Notes: generated by a model from the sequence alone, not told the origin. 64,000 bases of DNA from Prorocentrum cordatum (GCA_963575745.1 CAUYUJ010017637.1:38501-102500), one strand, 5' to 3'. Counted from the stretch's first letter, positions 10,385 through 20,879 are shown. Program-made: numbers and translations.

Positions 10385-11950
10385 CTAGTCTGCGGCGCCC
10401 AGCAGCGCGGCGAGCTCGAGGAGCTGCGCCGCAGCCAGGCGCGCCACCTGCCGCACCACCCGGCCGCGGGCCGCGGGCAGGCGCCGGCCCTCGGGCAGGC
10501 GCCGAGGTGGCGCGCGGCGACCCGGACAGGCGTCCAGCCGCGCTGGAAGGTGGCGCACACCGCCTCGCGCAGCCCCTCGGCAGCCTCCGCAGCCGCCGCG
10601 CCCGCGGCCGCGGCCAAGGCCACCGCCTGAGCGGCCTCCGCGGGGCGGTCCGCCGCCGCCGCGGCGCCTGGAGCGGCTCCGGCGGCCGCGCCTCCAGCAG
10701 CCCGCGCGCCCCCCGCTGGCAGGGTCACCGCCTGCGGGGCGTCGAGTCTAGCGGCTTCTTCTTCCTCCGCCGCCAGGTCAGCCCAGAGCCGCCGCTTCAC
10801 CGGCTCTGCTCCGGGCGCTACCGCCCCCGGCGGCGCCGCCGGCGGAGCCCCAGCTCCCGGCGCTGCCGTCGCAAGCGGAGCAGCCGTCGGAGCCCCCGCT
10901 CCCGGCGCTGCCGCCGCATGCGGGGCAGCCGTCGGAGCCCCCGCTCCTTACGCTGCCGCCGCAGGCGGAGCGGCCGTCGGGGTCTCTGCTGTGGAGTCCG
11001 TCAGGCCCCGCGCCCGCGGCGGGGCAGCGACGGCGGCGCCGCGGCCGCGCGCCTCTCCGCCTGCTCCCCGACCACCGGCCCCGCGGAACTCGCCCCGTCC
11101 CGCGGGGTGGCCGGGGCAGAGGAGCCCAGTCCGCCAGCCGCGTCCGGCTGGCCTGCGAGCTGCGCCCAGTTGAGCCCGTCATACTCGCGCTCGATGGGGT
11201 GCTCGCCTGCGTCTAGCGGGAGCGCCGGCGGCCCTCCCAGCGGAGGAGGCCAGCAGCCACCGCCTCGGCCAGGACGCCTTCCGCGACCCCCTCGGCCGCG
11301 AAGCCCCAGCCGCTCGCCCTGAGCGCCGCCGCTACCGCCTCCGCGGGGGGCGCCGCCTGCGGGTCCCTCGGGCCCGTCGCCCGCGGCGCGCCGTCCGCGC
11401 CGTCGTCCGCCGCGGTGGCCGCGCCGCCGCCTGGCCCTGCTCCCGGCGCTGCCGCTGCCAGCGGAGCTGCCGTCGGAGCCCCAGCTCCCGGCGCTGCCGC
11501 CGCAGGCGGAGCCGCCTTCGGGGCCCATGCTCCTGGCGCTGCCGCCGTGGGCGGAACTGCCGTCGGAGCCCCTGCTCCCAGCGCTGCCGCCGTGGGCGGA
11601 GCCGCCGCGGGAGCCCGCGGCGCCGCCCCCGGGGAGCAGCTCTCGGAGCCGCTGGAGCTGCTGCCACTGCCGGCCGGGGCAGCCGTCGCCCCCGCCGCCG
11701 CGCCTGGCTTCCGCGGGGAGCGCCTGCGCGCGGCTTCGGCTTCGGCCGGGCGCCCGAGCGGGGGAGTAGCTGGAGTCGCCGCTGCGGGAGCGCCGGCCCA
11801 GGGGGCTCGCTCGCGGCTCGTCGCCGCCCGCCGCGGAGCAGCGCGTGTCGGCTGCCTCGGCGGGCTCCGGTGCGCCCGTCTTGCCCTGGGGGGCTGGGGA
11901 GCGCCCAGGTGCACAACAGCGCCACGCAAACACGGGGCCGCATCGGATCG
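10385..11950 (-). pseudogene. Ala/Pro-rich coding island with 45-bp repeats, unknown protein
   Basis: This GC-rich block reads like protein on the minus strand in pieces. The 5' part has 15-residue repeats close to GAPTAAPPAAAAPGA encoded by 45-bp units. A middle piece around 11,150-11,210 contains EHPIEREYDGLNWAQLAGQ. A later piece (about 10,500-10,800) contains KRRLWADLAAEEEEAARLDA and CATFQRGWTPVRVAARHL. The C-terminal piece ends VVRQVARLAAAQLLELAALL then GAAD and a TAG at 10,385-10,387. These pieces lie in different frames, and one 45-bp unit near 10,946 carries an in-frame stop. Either introns or indels separate them. Family unknown. Ala/Pro linkers are common in dinoflagellate proteins. 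Confidence 0.35.
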
Positions 11951-12030
11951 CCGAGACATCAGAGTCGAATCGCATCGAGCTGACCGAAATCGATATCGAG
12001 TCAGATCGATCGGATCGACATGGATCCTCG
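11935..12030. repeat. CATCGGATCG / GAATCG motif island
   Basis: Short ATCG-containing motifs (GGATCG, GAATCG, GATATCGAGTC) are clustered. Similar islands are at 10,120-10,215 and 63,180-63,400. Confidence 0.5.
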
Positions 12031-12489
12031 CCCCTCGTCGGCGGCGCGCCGAGGGCGGAAGTGAGAGGGACAAGGCGTCTCAAAGGCGGCGGGGCTTCTC
12101 AGAAGCCATCCGGCCTGCTGAGAACCCCCCCTGTGGCTGTGGAGAAGAAAAGCTGAGCCTTCAGAGAAGGCCCGCCCCCTCTGCCTCCTCCCCTGGGCGC
12201 GCCGTCGACCTCAGCACGCGGGCTGGCAACTGCAAAAAGCCCGCGTACCCGATTCCGTGCTCCCCGAGGTGGCCCTCGACACTCTTGCAGAAAACCTCTG
12301 GGGGAGCTCCCGTGCTCGCCCTGCTGCGCAGCAGCTGCAGCCGACCCGATGCTCGAAATCCCGACTCTGCTGGTGCTGGCGTCGGCCCAAACACCGGAGA
12401 GCCACATGCCAACTGCCGTGACAGGATGTCGGGGTGCTGCTCGGAGTCCTGGGAACTGCCTGTGGCGTCAGTGGATGGGCATTCCTGCA

Positions 12490-12640
12490 TGCGCCGCGCC
12501 GCGCCACTCCGAGGATCACCCAGGGCATCTGCCGGCGGGTCGTGTGTACCGGGTCTTCCAGCTCGCTCGTGATCGCCCACGCCTCAGATCCATATAACAG
12601 AGTGGGCGTGGCCGAAAGATGAGACAGGCTGAGTATGCTT
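12490..12640 (-). pseudogene. LINE (non-LTR) reverse transcriptase fragment
   Basis: The minus strand encodes LSHLSATPTLLYGSEAWAIT then SELEDPVHTTRRQMPWVILG and VARR. This is the recognisable 3' end of non-LTR retrotransposon RT ORFs, where a TPTLLYGCEAW-like motif precedes a helical LRTTQRKMLR..LGVKRR segment. Only about 50 residues survive. Upstream it runs into poly-Glu (GGA repeat) and downstream the frame becomes unrelated. No catalytic YADD box is present, so it is a truncated relic. Family assignment rests on the motif from memory. Confidence 0.7.
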
Positions 12641-12644
12641 TCCT

Positions 12645-13600
12645 CCTGATCGCTCTCTGCCTCCATCCCAATTGTCTGCTGTTCCTCCTCCTCCTCCTCC
12701 TCACCACCACCGTCATCAGCATCATATACTCGGAACCCGCTGCTCCTCCTCCTCCTTCTGTTCATATCCTCCTTCCTCCTGCGTGCCCGGTGCAGAATCG
12801 CCCCCAGAAAGCGACACTTGCTTCCTCCCGGTTCTGCTCCCCGAGCACATTTATCCTGCCGAGTCTCGCAGTCTATGTGGTGATCAGCTGTACAGCACCA
12901 CACTGCAGCAAAGCATGTGTTGCTTAACAGTGACATCTGTGAAAGAGGCCCAGGCGCCTGCAGTGCCCACGAATCCCCTCGGCAACCCCGTCATCCTAAC
13001 GCACATCCCCCGTGAAATCAGCTTCGCTGTCACGCCAGGTAAAGAGGCCGACCGAAGACGGAGCAACGGACCAACATCAATCACGGATCAATCATGGATA
13101 TGACCCCCCGCCCGCCCTAAAAAGACTTATGAACTCCGTCCACGCCCATTGGCTACTACCGCGTGCACCGCGATTACGCCAACCTAGCAGTAATACGCTG
13201 AGCGCGATGCTACAAAAGCCAGGAGGCATGGCATGGACGATCAGAGACAAGGAAAATGGAGCAGTGACAGGGATAGGGAGAAGGATGTAGAAGTTGGGGC
13301 GTGGGAATTAGGAAATGATGATTGGGGGTTTGAGATGGATCGTGGGAACTTCCGGATTGGGAACTGTGAAAGGGGGGGGGAGCTTGAGGGTGGGGCCAAG
13401 GGCAGGGATCGCGATAGGGATAAGGACACTGAAATACAGTCATCGTGCTACCATGAGGAACGCTATACGTAAGGAAAGGAGGTTGTTGTCGTTTCTGGTC
13501 ACTGCGAGCATGGGCGTCGAATACGTTCGCAGACCCACGTAGGGCTAAGGAACGGCCCGCAAACCCCAGAGCCCCTCCTAAACCCCATGTGGTCCTTATG
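12645..13600. other. low-copy sequence with purine-rich stretch
   Basis: 12,680-12,780 has short CCTCCT runs. 13,245-13,430 is G/A-rich (GGGATAGGGAGAAGG, GGGGGGGGAG), which gives an Arg/Gly-rich frame. No supported gene. Confidence 0.4.
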
Positions 13601-13614
13601 TGACCATCCTGGCC

Positions 13615-13690
13615 AGGGGGAGCTGCGAAGGGAGTGAGAGCGGGGGGAGATAGGGAGACACAGAGCATGAGACCAAGTGGTACGGTGGCG
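13615..13690 (+). repeat. dispersed repeat family E, 5' part only
   Basis: GAGCGGGGGGAGATAGGGAG then ACACAGAGCATGAGACCAAG matches 14,770-14,830. It stops at the start of the family R head. Confidence 0.6.
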
Positions 13691-13697
13691 GCATTGG

Positions 13698-13943
13698 ATA
13701 AGTCCGCCGGCCCCCTTGTGGGGCCACCAGGCTGCGAGGCACGTGATTCGCAGTTTCCTGTACCAGTTGTAGCTTGTAGTTTCCAGTGTTACAGTTCTGC
13801 TTCTTGCTGGTTACTGTAACTAGTTGACTTCTTGCTGGTTACTGTAACTAGTTGATTGACCGCGCGAGGGGGGGGAGGCCCAAACAATACTTTTAGCCTC
13901 ACCTGGGCGCGTTGTCTGAATTGCTGGGGGGGCTCGAAATCGA
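13698..13943 (+). repeat. family R, copy 2 (head)
   Basis: Same head as at 7208: GTCCGCCGGCCCCCTTGTGG then GGCCACCAGGCTGC. A 27-bp segment ending GGTTACTGTAACTAGTTGA is duplicated in tandem at about 13,800-13,852. The end reads CGCGTTGTCTGAATTGCTGG and leads into a 73-bp minisatellite rather than the 42-bp one. Confidence 0.75.
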
Positions 13944-14384
13944 CACCCCTCACGCAGATCCGCGGGGTCAGGGTCCAAAAACACAGGGGATTTGCCACAT
14001 TTCTGAAATTCGGTGCCACCCCTCACGCAGATCCGCGGGGTCAGGGTCCAAAAACACATTTCCAAAAACACAGGGGATTTGCCACATTTCTGAAATTCGG
14101 TGCCACCCCTCACGCAGATCCGCGGGGTCAGGGTCCAAAAACACAGGGATTTGCCACATTTCTGAAATTCGGTGCCACCCCTCACGCAGATCCGCGGGGT
14201 CAGGGTCCAAAAACACAGGGGATTTGCCACATTTCTGAAATTCGGTGCCACCCCTCACGCAGATCCGCGGGGGCCAAATGGGGATTTGCACATTTCTTTG
14301 CCACAAAATTCGGTGCCACCCCTCACGCACATCCATCGCAAGGCGTGGTAACCCAAACTGCGAGTACTCCCTCGGCCCTTTAAT
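13944..14384. repeat. 72-73 bp minisatellite, six units
   Basis: Units start with CACCCCTCACGCAGATCCGC at 13,944, 14,017, 14,104, 14,176, 14,249 and 14,317, so lengths are 73, 87, 72, 73 and 68. The 87-bp unit has an internal duplication of CCAAAAACACA. Units are almost identical, indicating recent expansion. A GGYGTGGTAACC motif recurs three times just downstream (14,342-14,455). Confidence 0.95.
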
Positions 14385-14464
14385 CCCAAGGTGTGGTAAC
14401 CAAGCTCGTAAACCATACACGTCTTACCAATCGCCCTGTGTGGTAACCCCTCTTGTGATCAGTT

Positions 14465-14625
14465 GGTTTTGCCGATTGCGAATCGGCCTCGCATGAAGTT
14501 CCGATACTGCTGCACGACAGCGCCAAAGCCTCATGACTTAGCTCTTCCATGGCCCATTCTCCGAGAGAGGGGGCCGGCGGCAGGGGGCGAAGCCCTTACG
14601 GATAAACCTTCGAGAAGGAATCCAG
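14465..14625 (+). repeat. family D, copy 2
   Basis: Diverged at the 5' side but ends with the diagnostic GAGAGAGGGGGCCGGCGGCA then GGGGGCGAAGCCCTTACGGA. Confidence 0.5.
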
Positions 14626-14754
14626 GGTGTGGAAGCCAGTGGAAGTGCAATCGTGGAGTGACCATGGGTATCACCGCCGCGCTCATCAGATAAGGAACCC
14701 TCCAGGGTCCGAAGCCTCCTGGGCACGTTCCTTAACGAACGCCCCCACCGTACA

Positions 14755-15012
14755 ATCCTGGCCGCGGGGAGTTGCAAAGAGAGAGGGAGCGGGAGGAGAT
14801 AGGGAGACACAGGGCATGAGACCAAGTGGCAGGGTGTTACTCTGCAGGGAAACTGGGACACACAAATAAATACACACAAACAAAAAGATTCCCCATATTT
14901 TCCTATACTTTCTGGGTTTTTATCTTCGCCACCACTTCCTATATTTTCCAGATTTTCCTGGGGATCGACGATTCATTGTGTCTGTGTGTGTTTTTCCCCT
15001 CCTGAGTTACTC
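14755..15012 (+). repeat. family E, long copy
   Basis: GAGATAGGGAGACACAGGGC, then CTGGGACACACAAATAAATA, then an AT-rich stretch with TATTTTCC and TTTCTGGGTTTTT. It ends in GGGGATCGACGATTCATTGT then GTCTGTGTG. The last 160 bp match 63,515-63,672 in the same orientation. Confidence 0.7.
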
Positions 15013-15544
15013 CAGATTTCGCAACACGTAGGAGGGGGCCACAGCCCTCCCAGAAAGGGCAACTTCAGACCCCTTCCCGAACCAGCCACGAGAGGGCGGC
15101 CTGCTGCCCAGACTGCTCGGAACCCTCCAGGGTAGCTCAAATCAGACCTCCTCCGAGATCAGACCACCACCCTTGAGTTGTGAAATCCAGGGTAAAGGGA
15201 TATAGGCAGAGAGGGACAAGTCTATACAACGCGAGACACGTGCAGTGTGAGAGAGGGAGAGACAGGGACGCCGGATCCCATCCTCGATGCATGTACAGAT
15301 TTGCATCGGCATGGCGAATCTGTGCGTACGCATGCACGTACTATCATAATTCAAGCACTTGGCGGCTCACACTCACGCAAGCAACTCGGCGCATGTGTTA
15401 TGTGTGGGCCTGCGCGCGCGTGCATCGACGGATATGCGAACATGGGCGTATCAGAACAAGCGATGCGCTTCCAATACGGACAATGCGCACACCGTGCAGA
15501 ACATGATCGGACAAGAACTGGAAGCGCCGCTTCAGTCCAATGGG
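15013..15544. other. unique sequence
   Basis: No repeat or gene recognised. Open frames on the plus strand are short and lack a consistent codon bias. Confidence 0.3.
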
Positions 15545-15742
15545 CTTAGTGGGCGACGAAGAAGAAGAAAAGGAAGGCGAGGGCGACGAGGAGGCGATGA
15601 CGAGGACGACGTGGAGAACGTGAGGATAGCGAGGAGGAGCACGAGGACAACGAGGAGGAAGAGAAGCACAAGGACGAGGGCGAAGAGAACGAGACCGAGT
15701 GCGAGGAGGAATGCGAAGACGATGGCGACGACGACGACGACC

Positions 15743-15794
<52 letters not shown>

Positions 15795-15803
15795 AGGACA
15801 GTA
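15545..15803. repeat. GAGGA then (GAC)n microsatellite
   Basis: Purine-rich GAGGAGGAGCACGAGGACAA passes into a pure (GAC)n tract at about 15,730-15,795, directly abutting a hairpin module. Confidence 0.9.
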
Positions 15804-16045
15804 AGCCAAGATGACCTTCAAGATGCCCACGTGTTCCCCGAAAGCTTTCCAAACCGATTCGGGGAACACATGGTCCGATAGCTTGGCAGGCCTCTGGCCT
15901 CAACGTTCGGCCACATAGGCGCTGCCAAAAAGGCAGGGGGCGGCGGTGATTCGCCGTAGGCGTCTTCGATCCGCCGCCCCCTATCGATTCATCGCAGGGG
16001 TGCCTGGCGTGCTGGACCCTCTCGGTTTTGGTTTCGGTTCTTTTT
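15804..16045 (+). repeat. hairpin module, copy 1 (interrupted)
   Basis: Contains stem H1 (GTGTTCCCCGAA at 15,831 pairs with TTCGGGGAACAC ending 15,869), stem H2 (AGGGGGCGGCGG at 15,935 with CCGCCGCCCCCT ending 15,982) and stem H3. H4 is cut: after GGTTCTTTTTA the sequence changes to CCTAACAGCGA, the terminus of the TIR element described at 19,453. Confidence 0.85.
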
Positions 16046-16195
16046 ACCTAACAGCGAAGACTGATAGGTTTCTAGTGGGCTCAAAAGAGAGAGCATCAGA
16101 CTCCCCAGGGGGGTCTGGGGGTCTGGACGGGCTTCGATCTCTGGGCATGACATGAACGCGAAAACAGGAGATGGAGGTGGGCGAAAGGGGGAGAC
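16046..16195 (+). repeat. terminal fragment of the TIR element
   Basis: Begins CCTAACAGCGAAGACTGATA then GGTTTCTAGTGGGCTCAAAA. The first 36 bases are the exact reverse complement of 20,832-20,867. The following CAGGGGGGTC segment also matches 57,900-57,950. Only one end is present. Confidence 0.7.
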
Positions 16196-16212
16196 CAAGG
16201 TGTGAGAGTTGG

Positions 16213-16385
16213 CGGTGCGCACAAGGGGGTAGGGGAAGGGGGAAAGGCTTCTCAAAAAGAGGCTGCTCCTCAGAAGGCGCGGGCCACATCTCTGGATGTA
16301 CGGCCGGCGCCTTCTAAGAACCAGCCTCCTTCCAAGAAGCCTTCCCTCCTCCCCCCTAGCCCCATCTGCGCGTGGCCGAGAGAAG
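16213..16385. mobile_element. MITE-like hairpin element, copy 1 (family M)
   Basis: Left end TGGCGGTGCGCACAAGGGGG runs into GGGGGAAAGGCTTCT. The right end, reverse complemented, reads TCGGCCACGCGCAGATGGGG then GAGGGAAGGCTTCTTGG. The arms are about 40 bp and roughly 75% complementary. The centre (GGCGCGGGCC...GGCCGGCGCCTTCTAAGAA) matches 42,935-43,105. No ORF. Confidence 0.65.
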
Positions 16386-16404
16386 GCGTGCACTTGGGGC
16401 CAAG

Positions 16405-16612
16405 AGCACGAGGAGTGCTCGCGAAATTGCACCTCGAGCCGACGGCGCCACAGCTTGCCCAGAAGTGGCGCACCCTAACCTGCAGTGGAAAGTTACCTGG
16501 AGACGTTGATTCGCATGTCGCCCTGCGACCACCAGTACGAGGAGCGCTCGCGATTACATCTCTCGAGACGACGGCGCCACAGCTCGCCCAAAAGCGGCGC
16601 ACCCAAACCTGC
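16405..16612 (+). repeat. two-copy 128-bp direct repeat
   Basis: ACGAGGAGTGCTCGCGAAAT...CCTAACCTGC (to 16,483) recurs as ACGAGGAGCGCTCGCGATTA...CCCAAACCTGC (to about 16,611). The second copy abuts the family R head. Confidence 0.7.
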
Positions 16613-16616
16613 TATG

Positions 16617-16865
16617 GACAGAAATCCGGCGGCCCGCTTGTGGGGCCACCAGGCTGTAGGACAAGGACAACGTGCTCCCTGCACCAGTTGCAGTTTCAAG
16701 TCTCCAATGTTACGTCTCCAATGTTACAGTCCTGCTTTCTGCTTCCCACTGCAAAATTGTTGAAGTCCGCGCGGGGGGGGAGCCCCAAACCGGCAATTCA
16801 CCACGCCCAAATCGCGTTGCCTGAATTCCCAGGGGGTCGTGGGACACGTAAAAATACATGAGATT
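16617..16865 (+). repeat. family R, copy 3 (head)
   Basis: GGCCCGCTTGTGGGGCCACC then AGTTGCAGTTTCAAGTCTCC, with a small duplication of TCTCCAATGTTAC, then CGCGTTGCCTGAATTCCCAG. It leads into the 42-bp minisatellite, as copy 1 does. Confidence 0.75.
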
Positions 16866-16867
16866 TG

Positions 16868-17165
16868 CCATAATCCCTCGCAAATTACGCAATGCTCGCG
16901 TCCCCGAAACCACAAACCATTGTAAATTATACAATTGTTGCGCTCCCGACGCAAGACACCCTCGTAGATAAAGCCATATTCGCGTCCCCGAAACCATAAC
17001 CCACACTAAATAATATAAGATTCGCGTCTCCGAGGCCACAAACCCTCGCAATGTATGTAACTGTTGTATCCCCGAAGCAACAAGCCCTTGCAAATTACAC
17101 CATGTTCGCGTCCCCGAGGCCATAAACCCTTGCAAATTACGCCTTCGCACTGCCGAGGCCAAGAA
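16868..17165. repeat. 42-43 bp minisatellite, second block
   Basis: About seven units of CGCGTCCCCGAAACCACAAA then CCCTCGCAAATTAYRCAAT. This is the AT-richer variant of the array at 7440-8400. Confidence 0.85.
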
Positions 17166-19069
17166 TGCTCCAAGGTGCCCGAAGATGGTTCCAAGACGGC
17201 CCACGAGGGCCCCAATAGGCACCAAGAGCGCCAAAATCGCAGATGTGACTACGGTTTCTGAAGGATTTTGGCGTTCTCGCATTCTCGGCTTTCCGACGCC
17301 CCAAGACGGCTCAAGAAGCTCCAAGCTCCCAAGACCGCCCCAAGGCAGCCCAAGACGCCTCCAAGAGGGCCCCAAGACGGCCCAAGAGGGCGCCAAGATG
17401 GCCCAAGAAGTGCTCCGAGAAACCCCGAGAAGCCGCAGGGAGGCACCAAGAGGCCGCCATGAGGCCCCAAGATGCGCCCAAGACGCGCCCAGGAGGCCTC
17501 CGAGAGGTCCAAAAGATACCCCGCGAGGCCCCAAGAGGTCCCCAAGAGGCGCCCAAACCGCCTCCAAGAGGCTCCCCATGACACCCCAACACACAAACAA
17601 GATGCCTCAGACCCACAACCCAGGCATGGTGGCGGGATGGGCCGAAGGCCACTAGGATCCGCCGCCCCCTGTCGATTCATCGCAGGGGTGCCTGGCGTGC
17701 TGGACGATTTCGGTTTTGATTTTGGCTCTTTTTCCAAAAGAACTCTCCCAATGGGCGTCGGCCCGACCCGCCGGCCACCCGTAGATCGCCCAATTCCCGG
17801 AAAAATCCTCCTCCTAGACGGCTCAAGATGGCCTCCAAGATGGCCACGTTGGCCCAAGATGGCCTCCAAGATGGTCCAAGATGGCCTCCAAGCCCGCCAA
17901 AAATGATCCAAGACGGCCTCCAAGATGGCCCAAGAGAGTCCAAGACGGCCCCAGACGGCCCAAGAGGCCCCCCAGAGGCCTCCAAGACGGCCCAAGAGGC
18001 CTCCAAGAGGTCCCCCAGGAGGGCCCGAAGAGGCCAAAATCATTGATGTTCCTTAGGTTTTTGAAGGATTTTGGAATTTGCTTCTTCTCGGCATTCCGAC
18101 GGCTCAAGACGGCCCAAGAGGCCCCAAAGATCGCCCAAGAGGCCCCCAAGAGGGCCCCATGCGGCCCAAGTGGCCTCCAAGACGGCCCCAAGAGGGCCCC
18201 AAGACGGCCCAAGAGGCCTCCAACACGCCCAAGATGGCCTCCAAGACGCCCAAGATGGCCTCCAAGACGGCCCCGAAGCGCCCCAAGAGGGCCCCCCGTT
18301 GGCCCAGAAACGCCCCCAAGACGGCTCCCGACGGCGTCAGACGTGCCAGGAACCCACCAGGATGGCCGAAGTTGGCTCAAAGCTGACCCAAGGCGGCCCA
18401 AGAGGCCCCCAAGAAGACCTCCAGGAAGGCCAGAAGAGGCCAAAAATATTGATTTTCCTAAGGTTTTTGACGGATTCTGGCATTTCCTTCTTTTCGGCCT
18501 TCCGACGGCCCGAGACGGCCCAAGAGCCCCCAAAGATCGCCGAAAGATCACCCAAGAGGCCTCCAAGATGGCCCCAGAACGGCCCGAGAGGGCCCCAAGA
18601 CGGCCCCAAGAGGGCACAGGAGGCCTTTAAGACGCCCAGGATGGCCTCCAAGACGGCCCTGGAGCATTCCAAGAGGGCCCCAAGTCGGCCCATAGAGGCC
18701 CCCCAAACGGCTTCCGACGGCGTCAGACGGACCAGGAGCCCACCAAGATGGCCGAACATGGCCCTAAGATGGCCCAAGACGGCCCAAGAGGCCTCCAAGA
18801 GGGCCTCCAGGAAGTCCCGAAAAGGCCAAAATCATTGATTTGCCATGGGTTCTTGAAGGATTGTGGCATTTGCTTTTTTTCAGCCTTCCGACGGCCCGAG
18901 ACGGCCCGAGTGACCACAAAGATCGCCCAATAGGCCCAAGCCACGGCCCCAAGAGGCCCCCAAGACGGCCCAAGAGGTCCCCAAGACGCTCAAGATAGCC
19001 TCCAAGACGGCCCAACAGCCCTCCAAGACGTCCTCCAAGAAGGCCCGAAAGGGTCAGAATGGCCTCCAG
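17165..19069. repeat. CCAAGAYGGC array, block 1
   Basis: Units of 10-12 bp (CCAAGACGGC, CCAAGAGGCCT, CCAAGATGGCCT) fill the region. Every 350-450 bp (about 17,245, 18,030, 18,440 and 18,825) comes an AT-richer spacer near GGCCAAAATCATTGATTTTC then TTTTTGAAGGATTTTGGCAT and TTCGGCCTTCCGACGGCCC. The spacer contains an AAAATC/GATTTT hairpin. All long open frames through the array exist because the unit lacks stop codons. Confidence 0.95.
17637..17790 (+). repeat. hairpin module, copy 2 (5' truncated)
   Basis: Starts with GGGATGGGCCGAAGGCCACT and then the H2 right arm, so H1 and the H2 left arm are missing. H3 (17,666-17,688) has arms CCCCTG-CGAT and ATCG-CAGGGG with one bulged T. H5 reads GGGC-GTCG-GCCC. 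Confidence 0.8.
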
Positions 19070-19352
19070 ACGGCCAAGATGACCTTCAAGATGCCCACGT
19101 GTTCCCCGAAGGCTTTCCAAACCGATTCGGGGAACACGTGGTCCGATAGCTTGCCAGGCCTCTGGCCACAACCTTCGGCCACATAGGTGCTGCCAAAAAG
19201 GCAGGGGGCGGCGGTGATTCGCCGTAGGCGTCTTCGATCCGCCGCCCCCTATCGATTCATCGCAGGGGTGCCTGGCGTGCTGGACCCTCTCGGTTTTGGT
19301 TTTAGTTCTTTTTCCAAAAGAACTCTCCCAGTGGGTTTCGGCCCGTCCCGCC
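19070..19352 (+). repeat. hairpin module, copy 3
   Basis: H1, H2, H3 (CCCCT...AGGGG with an inner CGAT/ATCG), H4 (GTTCTTTT/AAAAGAAC) and H5 (GGGT-TTCG-GCCC) are all recognisable. Confidence 0.85.
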
Positions 19353-19452
19353 GGGGTACCGGGAGGCTCTTCCAGGAGCGCAAACTCCACGAAAAGTCCT
19401 CCCTGAAACGGCCGTTTCGCTCGGGACATCCTCAAATTATCCCGGCAAAGCA

Positions 19453-20868
19453 ACCTAACAGCGATGTGTAGAAGCATATCTGAAAGCATTCCCCTTAAGA
19501 TTCAGATGAAAATCCAGTTGTCGAATTCTGCTGTTTTCGCAGTCGTAGTCGCATTCGCGATGACAGTCGCAGCGGCAACGGCAGTCGCAGTCACAGCCTC
19601 AGCCTCAGCCTGCCTCCTCCTCCTCCTCCTCTTTCTCCTGCTCCTCCTCCTCCTCCTCCTCCTCCTCCTCCTCTTCCTCCTGCTCGTCCTCGTTCTCGTC
19701 CTCCTCGTCTTGCTCGTCCTCCTCCTCCTGGTGCTCTCTCCTCCTCCTCCTCCTCCTCCTCCTCCTCCTCCTCCTCCTGGTGGTCCTCGTTCTCCTCCTC
19801 CTGGTGCTCTCCCCCCCCCTCCTCCTCCCTCCTCCTCCTCCTCCTCCTCCTCGTCCTCCTCCTCCTCTTCCTCCTCCTCCTCCTCCTCCTCCTCCTGGTA
19901 GTCCTCCCCCTCCCCTCCTCCTCCTCCTCCTCCTCCTCTTCCTGGTCGTCCTCGTTCTCGTCCTCCTCGTCTTGCTCGTCCTCCTCCTCCTGGTGTTCTC
20001 TCCTCCTCCTCCTCCTCCCTCCTCCTCCTCCTCCTCCTCCTGGTGGTCCTCGTTCTCCTCCTCCTGGTACTCTCTCCCTCCCCCCTCTCCTCCTCCTCCT
20101 CCTCCTCCTCTTCCTCCTCCTCCTCCTCCTCCTCCTCCCTCCTCCTCCTCCTCCTCCTCCTCCTGGTACTCCTCCCCCTCCCCTCCTCCTCCTCCTCCTC
20201 CTCCTCTTCCTGGTCGTCCTCCTCCTCCTGGTCGTCCTCCTCCTCCTGCTCGAAAATGTGGCCCAGGAATGGACTGGGAAGTCGAAGAGCACGAAGTTGC
20301 CTACAGTTGGCTACGGGCATTCAAAATGTGGCCCGGGAATGGAGTTCTGGGAACTCGAAGAGCACGAAGTGGCCTACAGTTGGCTCCGGGCATTCAAAAT
20401 GTGGCCCGGGAATGGAGTTCTGGGAACTCGAAGAGCACGAAGTGGCCTACAGTTGGCTCCGGGCATTCAAAATGTGGCCCGGGAATGGAGTTCTGGGAAC
20501 TCGAAGAGCACGAAGTGGCCTACAGTTGGCTCCGGGCATCCAAAATGTGGCCCGGGAATGGAGTTCTGGGAAGTCGAAGAGCACGAAGTGTGTGACTGTT
20601 GCATCCGGTTACTCTAAAGGTGGCCCGGGAATGGCGTTCTGGGATCTCGAAGAGCACGAAGTGTGTGACTGTTGCATCCGGTTATTCAGAATGAGCCTGG
20701 GAATGGAGTTCTGGGAACTCTGAAGAGCACGAAGTGTGTGACTGTTGGTGAAAAACGAGGTGGACTCAACCCGCCCGGCAACTCCCAACACCTGCCCGGA
20801 CCCCCCTGTGGAGTGATCTGTGAGCTCTTTTTAGCCCACTAGAAACCTATCAGTCTTCGCTGTTAGGT
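19453..20868 (+). mobile_element. 1.4-kb TIR element carrying a minisatellite, copy 1
   Basis: Perfect 12-bp terminal inverted repeats, ACCTAACAGCGA at 19,453 and TCGCTGTTAGGT ending 20,868. Inside, in order: a conserved left region (to about 19,615), a CCTCAG/CCT microsatellite (19,610-20,250) and a 73-bp minisatellite of about seven units (20,255-20,745, GTGGCCCGGGAATGGAGTTC...). A conserved right end contains TAGAAACCTATCAG. A second copy in opposite orientation lies at 57,871-58,814. Homology with it runs about 20 bp past the left TIR (AAATTATCCCGGCAAAGCAA), so the true left boundary may be near 19,433. No transposase ORF and no clear target duplication. Confidence 0.7.
20255..20745 (+). 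repeat. 73-bp minisatellite inside the TIR element
   Basis: The unit is GTGGCCCGGGAATGGAGTTC, TGGGAACTCGAAGAGCACGA, AGTGGCCTACAGTTGGCTCC and GGGCATTCAAAAT. The first five units are nearly identical. The last two replace the third block with a TGTGTGACTGTTGCATCCGG variant. The reverse complement of the same unit fills 58,030-58,348. Confidence 0.95.
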
Positions 20869-20879
20869 AAAAATCGCGA

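Noticed and set aside
13944-14384. CRISPR-like regular repeats
   Set aside because: The whole 73-bp unit is repeated with no unique spacers, and the genome looks eukaryotic. It is a plain tandem repeat.
20258-20745. 73-bp repeat as a coding repeat protein
   Set aside because: 73 is not a multiple of three, so the frame changes every unit. The apparent protein repeats are three frames taking turns.
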